Positions 1 to 8,120 of a stretch of 64,000 nucleotides of DNA are shown one piece after another; position 1 is the stretch's first letter; each line of letters starts with the position of its first letter. The notes under the pieces were generated by a model. That model was not told where the DNA came from. It searched no databases and was given only the letters and a program-made list of their open reading frames with translations. A program made the position numbers and the translations under genes. Origin of the DNA: CAWBKV01 sp041946675 (GTDB lineage Archaea > Halobacteriota > Methanosarcinia > Methanotrichales > Methanotrichaceae); the NCBI GenBank assembly GCA_041946675.1, contig JBHGAU010000002.1, positions 62,001 to 126,000 of the forward strand, read 5' to 3'.

Positions 1-49
1 TCTGGCATCTTAATCTTTAGTCTCTACTCGCTATTCGCTATTCGGCTAT

Positions 50-793
50 TCAAAAGTTAGGATACATTGTGTTGGGCATGACTGGTGCGAGGCTGCTCCA
101 CTTCGTATCGGTTATGAAGTTTCCGCTATTTGTCTCGATTGTTGCGCCTGCAGGAGCAATGCCGCCCGTGAATGCAGAGTAGGCCGTGCTCGAGCCGGAC
201 AGAGTCTTAAGATCTGTAACCATATCCCATGTAAGCCCGCTTGAGGACTGTACTCCAACATCAGCTTCAGCAAATTTAGCGCCGCCCAATGCTGTAACTC
301 CGCCTGCGGTTGACGATGGATTTGTGGTTTCCGTAACGCGGATAGGATCTCCGATTCCTACATTTCCCTCATTTGCAAAGGTGGCCGAAACACCAGTATA
401 TACTCCGCTGAAGTGCAGGTTCTGGAAGTTGCTTACGGAAGCCTGTAATTCAGGCTTGTTATCCTGAGAGTCGAGAGCGCTGGTCCCGAGGACGGCTGAG
501 CCTCCCTGTGTAAGCGTCAGTGTCTGGCTGGGCTGTAATAATCCAGAGCTGGTAGGAGATTCAGTGGTTGTTACACCGGTTACCTTGTTAGCTACCATTC
601 CTTGCCCAGGTCCGTATGGATTTAAAGCACTAAATGCGGCCTCGGAGACTGCACCATTCATGAAACCGGATGGGTCTCCTGCCTGCTGGTACATCTCATG
701 CGTATACTGGTACTGCAATGTATCTGTCGTATCCCATGCTGCTGCGAATCCGACCGTGGCCAGAATCGCCAGCAATATTACTATTACTTTCAT
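50..793 (-). CDS. Secreted protein of unknown function, copy A of a tandem paralogous pair
   Basis: The reading frame encodes about 247 residues. The N-terminus is a clear signal peptide (Lys near the start, then a hydrophobic stretch ending in GFAAA, with mature protein from WDTTDTLQYQY). The start at 793 is chosen because GGAGG lies 8-9 bases upstream; a longer frame to 832 has no such site. The mature part is rich in Gly, Ser, Thr, Asn and Gln and has one predicted membrane segment only (the signal). It is a clear paralogue of the next gene (1165-1920): shared blocks include QYQYTH, QAGDPS, LTQGGSA, ALDSQDN, LHFSGVY and LSGSSTAYSAFTGG. I do not recognise a characterised family. In a sheathed methanogen such abundant-looking secreted pairs could be surface or sheath components; that is inference. 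Confidence 0.8.
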   Translation of the reverse strand: MKVIVILLAILATVGFAAAWDTTDTLQYQYTHEMYQQAGDPSGFMNGAVSEAAFSALNPYGPGQGMVANKVTGVTTTESPTSSGLLQPSQTLTLTQGGSAVLGTSALDSQDNKPELQASVSNFQNLHFSGVYTGVSATFANEGNVGIGDPIRVTETTNPSSTAGGVTALGGAKFAEADVGVQSSSGLTWDMVTDLKTLSGSSTAYSAFTGGIAPAGATIETNSGNFITDTKWSSLAPVMPNTMYPNF

Positions 794-896
794 TTTCCAA
801 TCCTCCAATTTCTTTCTTATTGTTTGAGGCATTTCTGCCAGAACTCAGATTTTCACTAATATTCCGCAGGATACTAAAATAGATAAAAGTAGTAGA

Positions 897-1014
897 AACT
901 AATCTATGTACTGACAGTTTGTAAAACTAATTTGAAACAATAATTTGTATTTGTGCTAAGGGTTGTAAATTTTTAGTCTGGCTATGAAATAGAAATTTGG
1001 AACAATACTTTGAA
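897..1014. repeat. Conserved non-coding block upstream of copy A (matches 2018-2134)
   Basis: This lies about 100 bases upstream of the 793 start and aligns by eye with 2018-2134, which sits at the same distance upstream of the paralogue. Shared words include ATCTATGTA, TTTGTAAA, TTTGTGCTA, TTTTTAGT, CTATGAA and GAAATTTG. The rest of 794-1164 is AT-rich; a TATA-like CTTTTATCTAT on the minus strand is near 884-896. No other gene is seen in this gap of about 370 bases. Confidence 0.6.
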
Positions 1015-1164
1015 TTAACAATTTGTATCAGAGTTATGGAGCAACATTATGAATTGAAGATGCTATAACTGCATAATAAAGTGGCTAAGATGCTATCCCG
1101 TCTGGCATCCTAGCCTTTGCTCCCAATTTAGCGGTTCCTGGCTTTAGAGATTATTTTGCTGACT

Positions 1165-1920
1165 TTACTGCCACCAAGTATTTGTTGCGAAGTTTCCGCT
1201 GATCGTCTTGATATAGTTGCTTGAGCCGGCATCTGTATAGCCGCCTGTGAACGCAGAGTAGGCTGTGCTCGAGCCGGACAGAGTCTTCTGGTCTTTTACC
1301 TTGTCCCATGTTAGTCCGCTTGTGGACGCCACTCCGATGTCAGCCTCAGTGAACTGAGCATTGCCACCAGATGTTATTTGGCCAAGCCCATCCCAGCCAT
1401 TATTTAAATTTGAACCCAGCTCATTCAAGCTGATAGGATTGCTGCCGCCGAGGCCAACGTTACCATTATCTGCGAATTGGGCTACAACATCTAAGCCCAC
1501 ATCCTCATCTCTATATACTCCGCTGAAGTGCAGGTTCTGGTAATTGCTTACGGAAGCTTCTACCTCAGGCCGATTATCCTGAGAGTCAAGAGCATGGGTG
1601 CTGAGTAAAGCTGAGCCTCCTTGAGTGAGCGTCATTGTCTGACTTGGCTCCAATAGAGTCTCTTGCTGATCATTATAGGGGGTAACAGCGCCTGCCCAGA
1701 CGAGCTGGTTAGATGTAGATCCCTGAGAGTTTCCATATGGGGTGGGTGCTTGGAAGCTAGCCTGCGAATATATATCATTGATCAAACCGTTTTCTGATGG
1801 ATCTCCGGCCTGCATGTATATGCCATGTGTATATTGGTACTGCATTTGGTCCGCCGTATCCCATGCTGCAGCAAATTCTATCATCGCCAGGACTGCCAGC
1901 AGCAATACTAATTTCTTCAT
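1165..1920 (-). CDS. Secreted protein of unknown function, copy B of a tandem paralogous pair
   Basis: The product is 251 residues, starting MKKLVLLLAVLAM with a signal peptide ending FAAA before WDTADQMQYQY. AAAGGAGGAG precedes the ATG at a normal distance. It shares its whole architecture with the neighbour at 50-793, including QYQYTH, QAGDPS, LTQGGSALL, ALDSQDN, NLHFSGVY, EADIGV, SGLTWD and LSGSSTAYSAFTGG, with the greatest divergence in the middle (about residues 140-190). The product is predicted to be exported, without a C-terminal membrane anchor. Tandem duplication with retained upstream DNA (2018-2134) suggests the two are co-regulated. The function is unknown. A surface or sheath role is possible but rests only on export, composition and the likely genus. 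Confidence 0.85.
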   Translation of the reverse strand: MKKLVLLLAVLAMIEFAAAWDTADQMQYQYTHGIYMQAGDPSENGLINDIYSQASFQAPTPYGNSQGSTSNQLVWAGAVTPYNDQQETLLEPSQTMTLTQGGSALLSTHALDSQDNRPEVEASVSNYQNLHFSGVYRDEDVGLDVVAQFADNGNVGLGGSNPISLNELGSNLNNGWDGLGQITSGGNAQFTEADIGVASTSGLTWDKVKDQKTLSGSSTAYSAFTGGYTDAGSSNYIKTISGNFATNTWWQ

Positions 1921-1999
1921 TTCTCCTCCTTTATTTTATTGCCGCTCGGGGCGTTTTTGCCCAGGAGCGCATTCTGAACAGTTCCACTCATTAATGTTA

Positions 2000-2012
2000 G
2001 AAAATAAATATG
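2000..2012 (-). promoter_or_regulatory. TATA-like element of copy B
   Basis: On the minus strand this reads CATATTTATTTTC, about 80 bases upstream of the start at 1920. The identical 13 bases occur at 3490-3502 upstream of the regulator gene, and a shorter form (CATATTTATT) lies upstream of the gene starting at 55413. It is consistent with an archaeal TATA box. Confidence 0.45.
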
Positions 2013-2017
2013 GATGG

Positions 2018-2134
2018 AACTGATCTATGTATTTGCAATTTGTAAATCCGTTACGAAAAAATAATCTGAATTTGTGCTATATATCGACATTTTTAGTTCG
2101 ACTATGAACTGGAAATTTGCAATAACACTTTGAA
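2018..2134. repeat. Conserved non-coding block upstream of copy B (matches 897-1014)
   Basis: This is the second member of the duplicated upstream region described at 897-1014. The identity by eye is roughly three quarters, lower than expected for a very recent duplication, but the order and spacing of the matching words are kept. It also lies upstream of the divergent secreted gene at 2197. Confidence 0.6.
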
Positions 2135-2196
2135 CACATGACTTATGTAGCATCACCTATATATCGACAGCCGCTATTTCCTATGGCGGTGGTCAA

Positions 2197-2952
2197 TTGA
2201 AGAAGATTATCCCAATGATGCTAATCTGTTGCTCGATCCTTTGCCTCTATGCTCTTGCAGCAGATAGCCCAACTAAAGCAAACTCTGGGACGAAACAGAA
2301 TGCATCGCCTATGAGCTTCAGCGCTCAGAGTGCAATTGAGTCATCTAAGACATCGATAAGTGCCACAACTTCGCAGGGACAATCTACCCAAAGTGCGATT
2401 GCATCCAATATTATCGCCTCAAATGGAGGTCTATCTATATTGAAACAAGACAGCGGAAAGAACTTCTCTGAAATGAATTTGACCATGTACTCAGCTGTTA
2501 GTGATTTTGGACAAGCAGGCTTAACTGCAGGCGAAATGGTAAAGTTCACAGCTCCGAGGCCCGGATGGAAGCTGAAGCAAATCCAAATTGTAGGATGGAG
2601 CATGTTCAATAACACTACAAAGAGATATCCCGCAGACAGGAATTTCCTTTTAGAAGTAAGAGATAAGAATACAGACTTGCTCTATAAATTTGCCGATGAG
2701 CAGAATATGTACTTCGCATCAGCTGGAGGTCCTGTTGTTAGTGGAATAGATATCCCTACTCTGGCCATATCCGATATATTCTATATAGTCTTCTATGATC
2801 GCGGCGCGGTTCTCCTTGGAACAGAACCGAAGAACGGAACAGGGAACTCCTTCTTCGTCGTAAATGGCAAGGTAATGCCTGCAGAGTTCAAGGACTCGAA
2901 AACAAATGAGACTGTAAAGATCAACTGGTTGATAAGAGCTCTAGGCGAGTAA
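2197..2952 (+). CDS. Secreted protein of unknown function
   Basis: The product is 251 residues. The start is a TTG giving MKKIIPMMLICCSILCLYALAA, a good signal peptide; the ATG codons at residues 7-8 would leave a signal that is too short. Residues 23-90 are low-complexity and Ser/Thr/Ala/Gln-rich, like a linker. Residues about 95-251 look like a folded domain (for example KFTAPRPGWKLKQIQIVGW, ISDIFYIVFYDRG, FFVVNGKVMP). No family is recognised. A TATA-like CTATATATCG sits near 2157-2166. The gene is divergent from the tandem pair and may share regulation with it. Confidence 0.75.
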   Translation: MKKIIPMMLICCSILCLYALAADSPTKANSGTKQNASPMSFSAQSAIESSKTSISATTSQGQSTQSAIASNIIASNGGLSILKQDSGKNFSEMNLTMYSAVSDFGQAGLTAGEMVKFTAPRPGWKLKQIQIVGWSMFNNTTKRYPADRNFLLEVRDKNTDLLYKFADEQNMYFASAGGPVVSGIDIPTLAISDIFYIVFYDRGAVLLGTEPKNGTGNSFFVVNGKVMPAEFKDSKTNETVKINWLIRALGE

Positions 2953-3111
2953 GAATGATATCATTTGGCTGGCAACTACTGCGGCTCTCTCCAATGCCGG
3001 CTTGATATAATTTTTCGCTTTCTTAAAAGATAGAAAATCGCAAATTAGGGCTTCCGATAGCAGAGCCGAGCATAGCAACAATCATTATGGAGCTATAAAT
3101 TTGGAAGCTAA

Positions 3112-3423
3112 TTAACCACCTTCTCTATTGGAGTCAGCCGTAGAAAATGATTTTTCAGCGATCCAGCCATTATTTATTTGTAAATGCAGACCAACCAGCT
3201 TTTTCTTAAACTTCGATCCCTTGGATGTGGTCTTGAACATAATTGTCGGCTTCTTGCCCAGTTCAGTTACCATGCCGCTTTTGACCAGAATCTCCAAGTA
3301 GCGGTTAACTGTTGTATAGTTGAGATTGGCTCCATGGATAATATTCGTTTTAAGGGCACCATCTTGGCATATATCCAGGATTAAATAGATGATTTTATCA
3401 TCGGTGCGTCTTTTCGATCCCAT
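3112..3423 (-). CDS. Small winged-helix transcriptional regulator
   Basis: The frame encodes about 103 residues starting MGSKRRTDDKIIYLILDICQDG. The layout is that of the short archaeal winged-helix family (HTH_45/ArnR1 type): helix, then GALKTNIIHGANLNYTTVNRYLEIL as helix-turn-helix, then a wing around MVTELGKKPTIMFKTTSKG, then a final helical segment. The start at 3423 is preferred over 3525 because the domain begins there and GGTG lies 6 bases upstream. A TATA-like element lies at 3490-3502. No neighbouring target is obvious. The downstream gap to the next genes is AT-rich and shows nothing else. Confidence 0.75.
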   Translation of the reverse strand: MGSKRRTDDKIIYLILDICQDGALKTNIIHGANLNYTTVNRYLEILVKSGMVTELGKKPTIMFKTTSKGSKFKKKLVGLHLQINNGWIAEKSFSTADSNREGG

Positions 3424-3489
3424 AGTGTTCACCAGCTCCAAATCGTATAGCTTGGAATTGCTATGCAGATATCTTCTTAATCGCTTGTG

Positions 3490-3502
3490 GAAAATAAATA
3501 TG
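3490..3502 (-). promoter_or_regulatory. TATA-like element of the winged-helix gene
   Basis: The minus strand reads CATATTTATTTTC, identical to 2000-2012. It is about 70 bases upstream of the start at 3423. Apart from this, the gene-free stretch 3424-3769 is AT-rich with nothing recognisable. Confidence 0.4.
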
Positions 3503-3769
3503 CAGGAAATAGTTATATGAACCATTAATTTTGAAAACGTGTATGAATATCCAATGTTAATTGAAGGTCTGAATTTTTAATTTTAAGTTCCGATATGTAT
3601 TATTAATACGTTTTACGCGCTATTAGATTCATATTATAGGAATTAATGTTGGGTTAACTAAATCCCGCATCCCCTGCATCTCCCTTTAGAAGCAATATTC
3701 TTCGCATCCAAGGCCGAACAACTTAATAATTGATTTTATGGACCAAAAAGTATGTTATAGTTCGCCGGT

Positions 3770-4177
3770 TCATCCTCCGCACCCACAACCGCCCCCGCCT
3801 GTGGTAGTAGTTGTTCCTCTCGATTCAGAGAGCGGATACATGATATTTGTATATCCGGTGAGATTTCCTTTGGCCCTGGCCCTGGCATAGCCTGTCAAAT
3901 CGATTATCGCAGGCTGTGTGTTTATCGCCGGTATGCTATTTATTGATGAGTTATTCGTCGGCAAGTTATTTGCAGGGGCATTCATTGGAGCCATTGGAGC
4001 TCTGCCTATATGATAAACTTCTGTTCCCGGCTGTGACAATGAGCTTGTAAGCTTAAAATCTCCCAAGTTGATCTCAGTGCCCCTGGGGAGCCACTGGGCA
4101 TATGCGCCGCAGACAAATACACTGGATAGAGCCGCAAATGCCAGTGCCAATACCATCATCATCTTTTTCGAAAACAT
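3770..4177 (-). CDS. Small exported protein with Gly/Cys C-terminal tail
   Basis: The product is about 135 residues starting MFSKKMMMVLALAFAAL, with a signal peptide ending near CGAYA. GGAGGGTGGTG precedes the ATG, so the longer frame to 4252 is not used. The central part is Asn/Pro/Ala-rich (repeated short NN, NS and PA words) and the C-terminus is a Thr run followed by GGGGCGCGG. The tail, with two Cys flanked only by Gly, is unusual and might be a metal-binding or cross-linking tail; no function is known to me. The gene lies 82 bases downstream of cdhE, behind a hairpin that looks like a terminator, so it may be expressed by read-through or from its own promoter. Confidence 0.65.
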   Translation of the reverse strand: MFSKKMMMVLALAFAALSSVFVCGAYAQWLPRGTEINLGDFKLTSSLSQPGTEVYHIGRAPMAPMNAPANNLPTNNSSINSIPAINTQPAIIDLTGYARARAKGNLTGYTNIMYPLSESRGTTTTTGGGGCGCGG

Positions 4178-4206
4178 AAATACACCACCCTCCTGTTGGA
4201 AATTGC

Positions 4207-4245
4207 CAATTAAAAATAAAGGGCTATGTGCCCAATTGAGGGCAC
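4207..4245 (-). terminator. Hairpin plus T-tract after the cdh operon
   Basis: A perfect 6-bp inverted repeat, GTGCCC / GGGCAC with a 6-base loop (4228-4245), is followed on the minus strand by TTTATTTTTAATT. It lies 15 bases after the cdhE stop. It is a candidate intrinsic terminator or 3'-end stabiliser for the operon. Confidence 0.5.
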
Positions 4246-4259
4246 ACTGCAATATTCGT

Positions 4260-5672
4260 CTACTTCGGCGGCCAGAAGCTCTTCATCCACTCGGAGATTC
4301 GTCCGGAGTCTTCAGGTCCGACCAGAATCTTGGCCTTTCCTGCGAAGAGGTCCTCAAGCTCGCCGCTGAACTTGGCAGCCATTCCTGGCAGTACCATGCC
4401 TGGATTCTTCTGGCCCTCCCACTTGAAGCCGGACTCATCGAAGGAATCCTTTATCTTCGTGGGCGTGAGCTGTCCGCCTGCTACAGATGCCTGCACGCCT
4501 ATTCCATCTGTATTTATGGATATGATGTAGGCATCGATGCCGTTGGAAGCAATATCCGATTCGACTGTGTAGTATGTCAGCGCGAAGTTTGTCGTAACGA
4601 ATACGGGTGACTCGGGTCCTGGATTGCCGACCTTGTATATGCCGGGCTTGACCTGCACTGGCTTTCTCGGATCGGTGTAGATATTGAACCGGAGGTGCAT
4701 ATCCGGCATCATGCTGTGCGCTTCAGTCGAGTGCTTGATCATTATTGCGCCGCCGCGGATAGCGAATGCGGCTGTCAGCACCGACTCCCAATAGGCAGCC
4801 CTGACGGGATCCTTTGTTGTGAGCCAGGCATTGATTGGCAGAGCCATTACTGGATAGGAAATATCCCTCTGGCCCTCCTCAACTGCCGCTCTCCGGAGGT
4901 TGATGAAGTTCTGGAGCGTCTGCTGCAGCATCTTGCCGTTTGGCGCTGTGCCTGGGTCCAGGACAAGATCGGTCAGGCCCATGCTGGCAAAGGTCGTTGC
5001 CATGGACTTGAGGCCATCGAGATCGAATGGAACGCTCAGAGTTACAGGCACGTTATAATCGTGTGCAAGCTGGGCGACTTCCTTCCAGTTATCCTTATTG
5101 GCGGCGTAGATGAGCGGCCTGCTCTTGGCTGCAACATCAAGTCCTGCCTTCAGAACCTTCGGATTGAAGGAGCAGAGGATGAGCGGATAGTTTGAGTTCT
5201 CCATTACCTTCTTGATGCATGCCGCGAACTTGGCAGGATCATCGGTCACAGATCGGACTGCGATCATCTCAACAGATTCCCACTTGCCGATGTAGAACTT
5301 CCTCCAGGTGGAGATCTTCTTCACACGCTCCACGAGCTTGGCCTCTTCCATGTTATCGGTTACATCGTAGGCAAATGGCGGCTTATTGAAGAAGGTCATC
5401 TGGTGGCGGAACATTACATCCTCTCCACCAACCTTGATCTGCTTCTCGCCTGTGCCTATGTAGATCATCTTCAGCTCAGGGGCTACAATCGATTTGAGGG
5501 CCTCGAGCTTCTTGGCATATTTCTTATCCTTGACAAGCGGAGTGCAGTCCTCTACCTTCTTTGTCCTGGCGATGAGACCTGCAGCAAAGGCCATGCATGT
5601 CTGCTCGCCGCATTCCTTACAGTTGGTCTGAGGAAGCTGCTTGTAAAGATTAAGCGGGCTAGTTTCCTTCAT
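4260..5672 (-). CDS. cdhE: CODH/ACS corrinoid iron-sulfur protein, large (gamma) subunit
   Basis: The product is about 470 residues. With CdhD it forms the corrinoid Fe-S protein that passes the methyl group between acetyl-CoA decarbonylase/synthase and tetrahydrosarcinapterin in the cytoplasm. The N-terminal [4Fe-4S] motif is visible: Cys18, Cys21, Cys26 and Cys43 in NCKECGEQTC and VEDC. This is followed by a TIM-barrel methyltransferase-like part (for example DLVLDPGTAP) and a C-terminal corrinoid-binding part. The start is the ATG at 5672, ten bases after GGAGG inside the end of cdhD; a TTG at 5681 would overlap the cdhD stop. It is the last gene of the minus-strand cdh operon. Confidence 0.96.
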   Translation of the reverse strand: MKETSPLNLYKQLPQTNCKECGEQTCMAFAAGLIARTKKVEDCTPLVKDKKYAKKLEALKSIVAPELKMIYIGTGEKQIKVGGEDVMFRHQMTFFNKPPFAYDVTDNMEEAKLVERVKKISTWRKFYIGKWESVEMIAVRSVTDDPAKFAACIKKVMENSNYPLILCSFNPKVLKAGLDVAAKSRPLIYAANKDNWKEVAQLAHDYNVPVTLSVPFDLDGLKSMATTFASMGLTDLVLDPGTAPNGKMLQQTLQNFINLRRAAVEEGQRDISYPVMALPINAWLTTKDPVRAAYWESVLTAAFAIRGGAIMIKHSTEAHSMMPDMHLRFNIYTDPRKPVQVKPGIYKVGNPGPESPVFVTTNFALTYYTVESDIASNGIDAYIISINTDGIGVQASVAGGQLTPTKIKDSFDESGFKWEGQKNPGMVLPGMAAKFSGELEDLFAGKAKILVGPEDSGRISEWMKSFWPPK

Positions 5673-5677
5673 GGATC

Positions 5678-7042
5678 TCAAGCCTCCATCTTAAGCCAGC
5701 TGGCTGTATCAGGTGTCTTAGCATCAATCAGTCCCATCAGAGACTGTGTGATCTCATGTACATACGCAACTGCCAGTGGATGCATCATCATGAATATGTC
5801 CACACCGGCCATTGCCAGAGTAAATCCAGTAAGAATCTCCCAGATTGGGCCGCGCAGCATCCTGTCTCCCCAATCCGAATCCTGCTTGTTGGGTGACCGA
5901 ACCATCCATGCCTCCCTGACGCCCCAGGCATTTGTGGTTCCTGAGGACATTGGGAATGTCAGCTCTTCGTCGCCCTTCAGGGCTCCAAGCCTGATTCTCT
6001 CCATATTCGTATATGCGAAATCTAGGCCATATGCCAGAGCTGCTGTTGTCGGGTCCATTACTATGGATTCCCTCGGCATTCCGACGACCTTCATGAGCTT
6101 CCTGTTCAGCTCCTTCTGGGAGTTGATCTCGAGCTGTGTCCAGGCCAGGCATACGTGTCCATTGTCCTTGCATGCCTTTCCTATCTTCTCCCAGTCCATG
6201 TTCAGGTTTGCCGAGGCTATCAGAACGCGCTCGCCCTGGGCGACTTCTGCTGCCTTGGAAAGCACTATCGGATCCTTCTCGGGGTTGCCTGATCCACCGA
6301 TGCATATTGGGACTTTAACAGCCTGCAAGACATCCTCAACTACCTTGACGGCGTCCTGAGGCTTGGTATCCTTCAGCAGCGGATCAGTGCTGATCAGGTG
6401 AACTGTTACCAGATCTGCGCCAAATTTATCGACTGCCTTCTTGGCCCACGATGCAGGATCGTTTATGACATCCTCGTAGTGCATCTTAACTGCCTTGGCC
6501 ATGCCGATAGGCATATCGAAGACATCCATTGTGATCTTGGGGGAGTTGGGCATTAACGCATCCGGGAAGAATGCCATGGCCTTCTCGCCGCCGAGCTTCA
6601 CAACATTGCCCCTGCTTCCGCCATCTGCCTTTGTGGCTCCGATGGTGACCTCCTGAATGGGGGTCTTCCAGGTCTTGTCTGTTCCTACGGAGAATTTGGC
6701 TGCATTTAGTGCACTTGCAACCTTCCAGACCGGAACGGCTGCTGCTGCAGCGGCTGCTGCTGGAGCAAGCTCCTTCGGTGCTGGGGATATTGCCTGAGCC
6801 ACTGCGACGGGCTGAAGCAATGCATCAACTGGATAGCCAACTGCCTTTGCGAAGTTTATGAGCTGCACTGCAATCTTGGCTGCCTCTTGGCCGAAGTAGT
6901 AGGCGAAGAGCGGTCCAAAGCCCGCAGCACCTGAGTCTATTTCTATCTCTATATCTCCCTCGATCTTCAAACCTTCAAGGGATTGTACATTCATCTCTGA
7001 TAAGGTCTTGTTTAAGTCAGATAATGTGATCTTCTCTGCCAT
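5678..7042 (-). CDS. cdhD: CODH/ACS corrinoid iron-sulfur protein, small (delta) subunit
   Basis: The product is 454 residues, starting MAEKITLSDLNKTL with GGGTGAT upstream. It is the partner of CdhE in the corrinoid protein. An N-terminal domain of about 85 residues is followed by an Ala-rich linker (PAPKELAPAAAAAAAAVP, about 91-108) and then the TIM-barrel domain (PIQEVTIGATKADGG, ITMDVFDMP, PICIGGSGNPEKDP, MDPTTAALAYG). The linker composition resembles that of the two small proteins encoded upstream in the same operon. It lies 10 bases after the cooC-like gene and overlaps the region that carries the cdhE ribosome site. Confidence 0.96.
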   Translation of the reverse strand: MAEKITLSDLNKTLSEMNVQSLEGLKIEGDIEIEIDSGAAGFGPLFAYYFGQEAAKIAVQLINFAKAVGYPVDALLQPVAVAQAISPAPKELAPAAAAAAAAVPVWKVASALNAAKFSVGTDKTWKTPIQEVTIGATKADGGSRGNVVKLGGEKAMAFFPDALMPNSPKITMDVFDMPIGMAKAVKMHYEDVINDPASWAKKAVDKFGADLVTVHLISTDPLLKDTKPQDAVKVVEDVLQAVKVPICIGGSGNPEKDPIVLSKAAEVAQGERVLIASANLNMDWEKIGKACKDNGHVCLAWTQLEINSQKELNRKLMKVVGMPRESIVMDPTTAALAYGLDFAYTNMERIRLGALKGDEELTFPMSSGTTNAWGVREAWMVRSPNKQDSDWGDRMLRGPIWEILTGFTLAMAGVDIFMMMHPLAVAYVHEITQSLMGLIDAKTPDTASWLKMEA

Positions 7043-7052
7043 TATATCACCC

Positions 7053-7814
7053 TCACAGGCCTATCTCCCTGACCACCCGCTCCATCTCAATCACAGCCGG
7101 TGAGTCATCGGGAAGGCCCATCAGTGGATCTCCCACTAGGTCGAATTTGGCTAGCTTTTCATCGTAGGGAATGGTGCCGATAACCTTCAGGCCAATGCCT
7201 TTTGCCGTCTCCAGAACCTTTTCTTTTCTATCCGGAGTCACCTTGTTTACGATGACGTAGAGCTCCTTATACTTGAGCTCAATCTCCCTCGCCAGATCTC
7301 GTATGCGCTCAGCAGTCGTAAGGCCTCTTCTGGATTCATCGGTTACGGCGATGAGAATGTCCAGGTCGGGTATTGTCTTTCTGCTGAAATGCTCGAGGCC
7401 TGCAGGAGTATCTATGATGGTCAGATCATAATCGTTTACGGTTTTATCCATAACGCCGCGCAGAAGGTTATTTACAAAACAGTAGCATCCTGAACCTTCC
7501 GGCTTGCCCATCACCAGGAGGTCATATCCCTCCTCCTCCATCAGGATCTCGAAGAGCTTTGATTCGAAAAGCCTCTGTTTATCGGTATCTGGAGACGTAG
7601 TGTATCGAGCCTGCTGCATGAACTCCCGCATATCGCCAATGGTCTTTCCGACAGTTACGCCCAGCGCATCAGCGAGGTTTGCATCAGGGTCTGCATCGAT
7701 AGCCAGTATTCTATATTTTTTGCCTGAACTCTTTACAAGGTATCTTATAAGCATGGCAGTCACGGCAGTCTTGCCTGTGCCGCCTTTGCCCGTCACCGCA
7801 ATTACTTTCCCCAC
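7053..7814 (-). CDS. cooC: CooC-type ATPase, nickel insertion/maturation factor for CODH/ACS
   Basis: The product is 253 residues of the MinD/NifH-like P-loop family. The deviant Walker A GKGGTGKT is at 9-16 and the Ala-Asp motif AIDADPDANLADAL follows. The CxC motif typical of CooC (Cys110, Cys112 in GSGCYCF) is present, as is the switch DTPAGLEHFSRKT. CooC proteins dimerise and load nickel into the C-cluster of CO dehydrogenase. The start is a GTG at 7814 with AAGG upstream. The position between the small Ala/Pro genes and cdhD matches the usual archaeal cdh operon order. Confidence 0.93.
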   Translation of the reverse strand: MGKVIAVTGKGGTGKTAVTAMLIRYLVKSSGKKYRILAIDADPDANLADALGVTVGKTIGDMREFMQQARYTTSPDTDKQRLFESKLFEILMEEEGYDLLVMGKPEGSGCYCFVNNLLRGVMDKTVNDYDLTIIDTPAGLEHFSRKTIPDLDILIAVTDESRRGLTTAERIRDLAREIELKYKELYVIVNKVTPDRKEKVLETAKGIGLKVIGTIPYDEKLAKFDLVGDPLMGLPDDSPAVIEMERVVREIGL

Positions 7815-7826
7815 GGTTAGCCTTCC

Positions 7827-8024
7827 TTACTTCTTCTTTATGATTACCTCAGCCACGTGGACCGTCGCGCCCCGGAGCTCGAGAGTTATGCCGCCCGTTG
7901 CAGCGGGCATGGCAAAGGCTGGCGCTGCTCCTGCTGCTGGGGCTGCTGCAGCGGATGCTGCTGCCGGAGCAGCTGCGGCCGCAGGTGCCTTGGGCTTGAG
8001 TTTAAGCTGAATCTTTCCTGCCAT
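7827..8024 (-). CDS. Small Ala/Pro-rich protein of the cdh operon, copy 2
   Basis: The product is 65 residues. The N-terminal MAGKIQLKLKPK is followed by an Ala/Pro linker (about 13-41) and a C-terminal strand-like segment, GGITLELRGATVHVAEVIIKKK. AGGAGG lies just upstream of the ATG. It is a clear paralogue of the gene at 8108-8296, with the same first 12 residues and the same C-terminal pattern. The alternation of hydrophobic residues at both ends and the flexible middle suggest a tether or docking arm within the very large CODH/ACS complex. I cannot name the family. Position and ribosome sites make it a real gene rather than chance. Confidence 0.82.
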   Translation of the reverse strand: MAGKIQLKLKPKAPAAAAAPAAASAAAAPAAGAAPAFAMPAATGGITLELRGATVHVAEVIIKKK

Positions 8025-8057
8025 AATATCCTCCTCACTTCAAATTATAATAATAGC

Positions 8058-8120
8058 ACTCGCTATGATAAAAGGCCGGTCTCCTCAAAATAGAGGTAAG
8101 GCGGCCTCTACTTAGCGAGT
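8058..8120 (-). promoter_or_regulatory. Extended hairpin inside the cdh operon
   Basis: Three nested inverted repeats share a centre: ACTCGCTA/TAGCGAGT (8058-8065 with 8113-8120), GGCCG/CGGCC (8074-8078 with 8102-8106) and CCTC/GAGG (8083-8086 with 8093-8096). The structure covers the last codons of the 62-residue gene and most of the gap before the 65-residue gene. It could attenuate, stabilise or mark a processing site in the operon transcript. Confidence 0.55.

Noticed and set aside
5403..6359. Plus-strand reading frame of 318 codons opposite cdhE and cdhD
   Set aside because: It crosses two conserved genes antisense and has no supporting motif.
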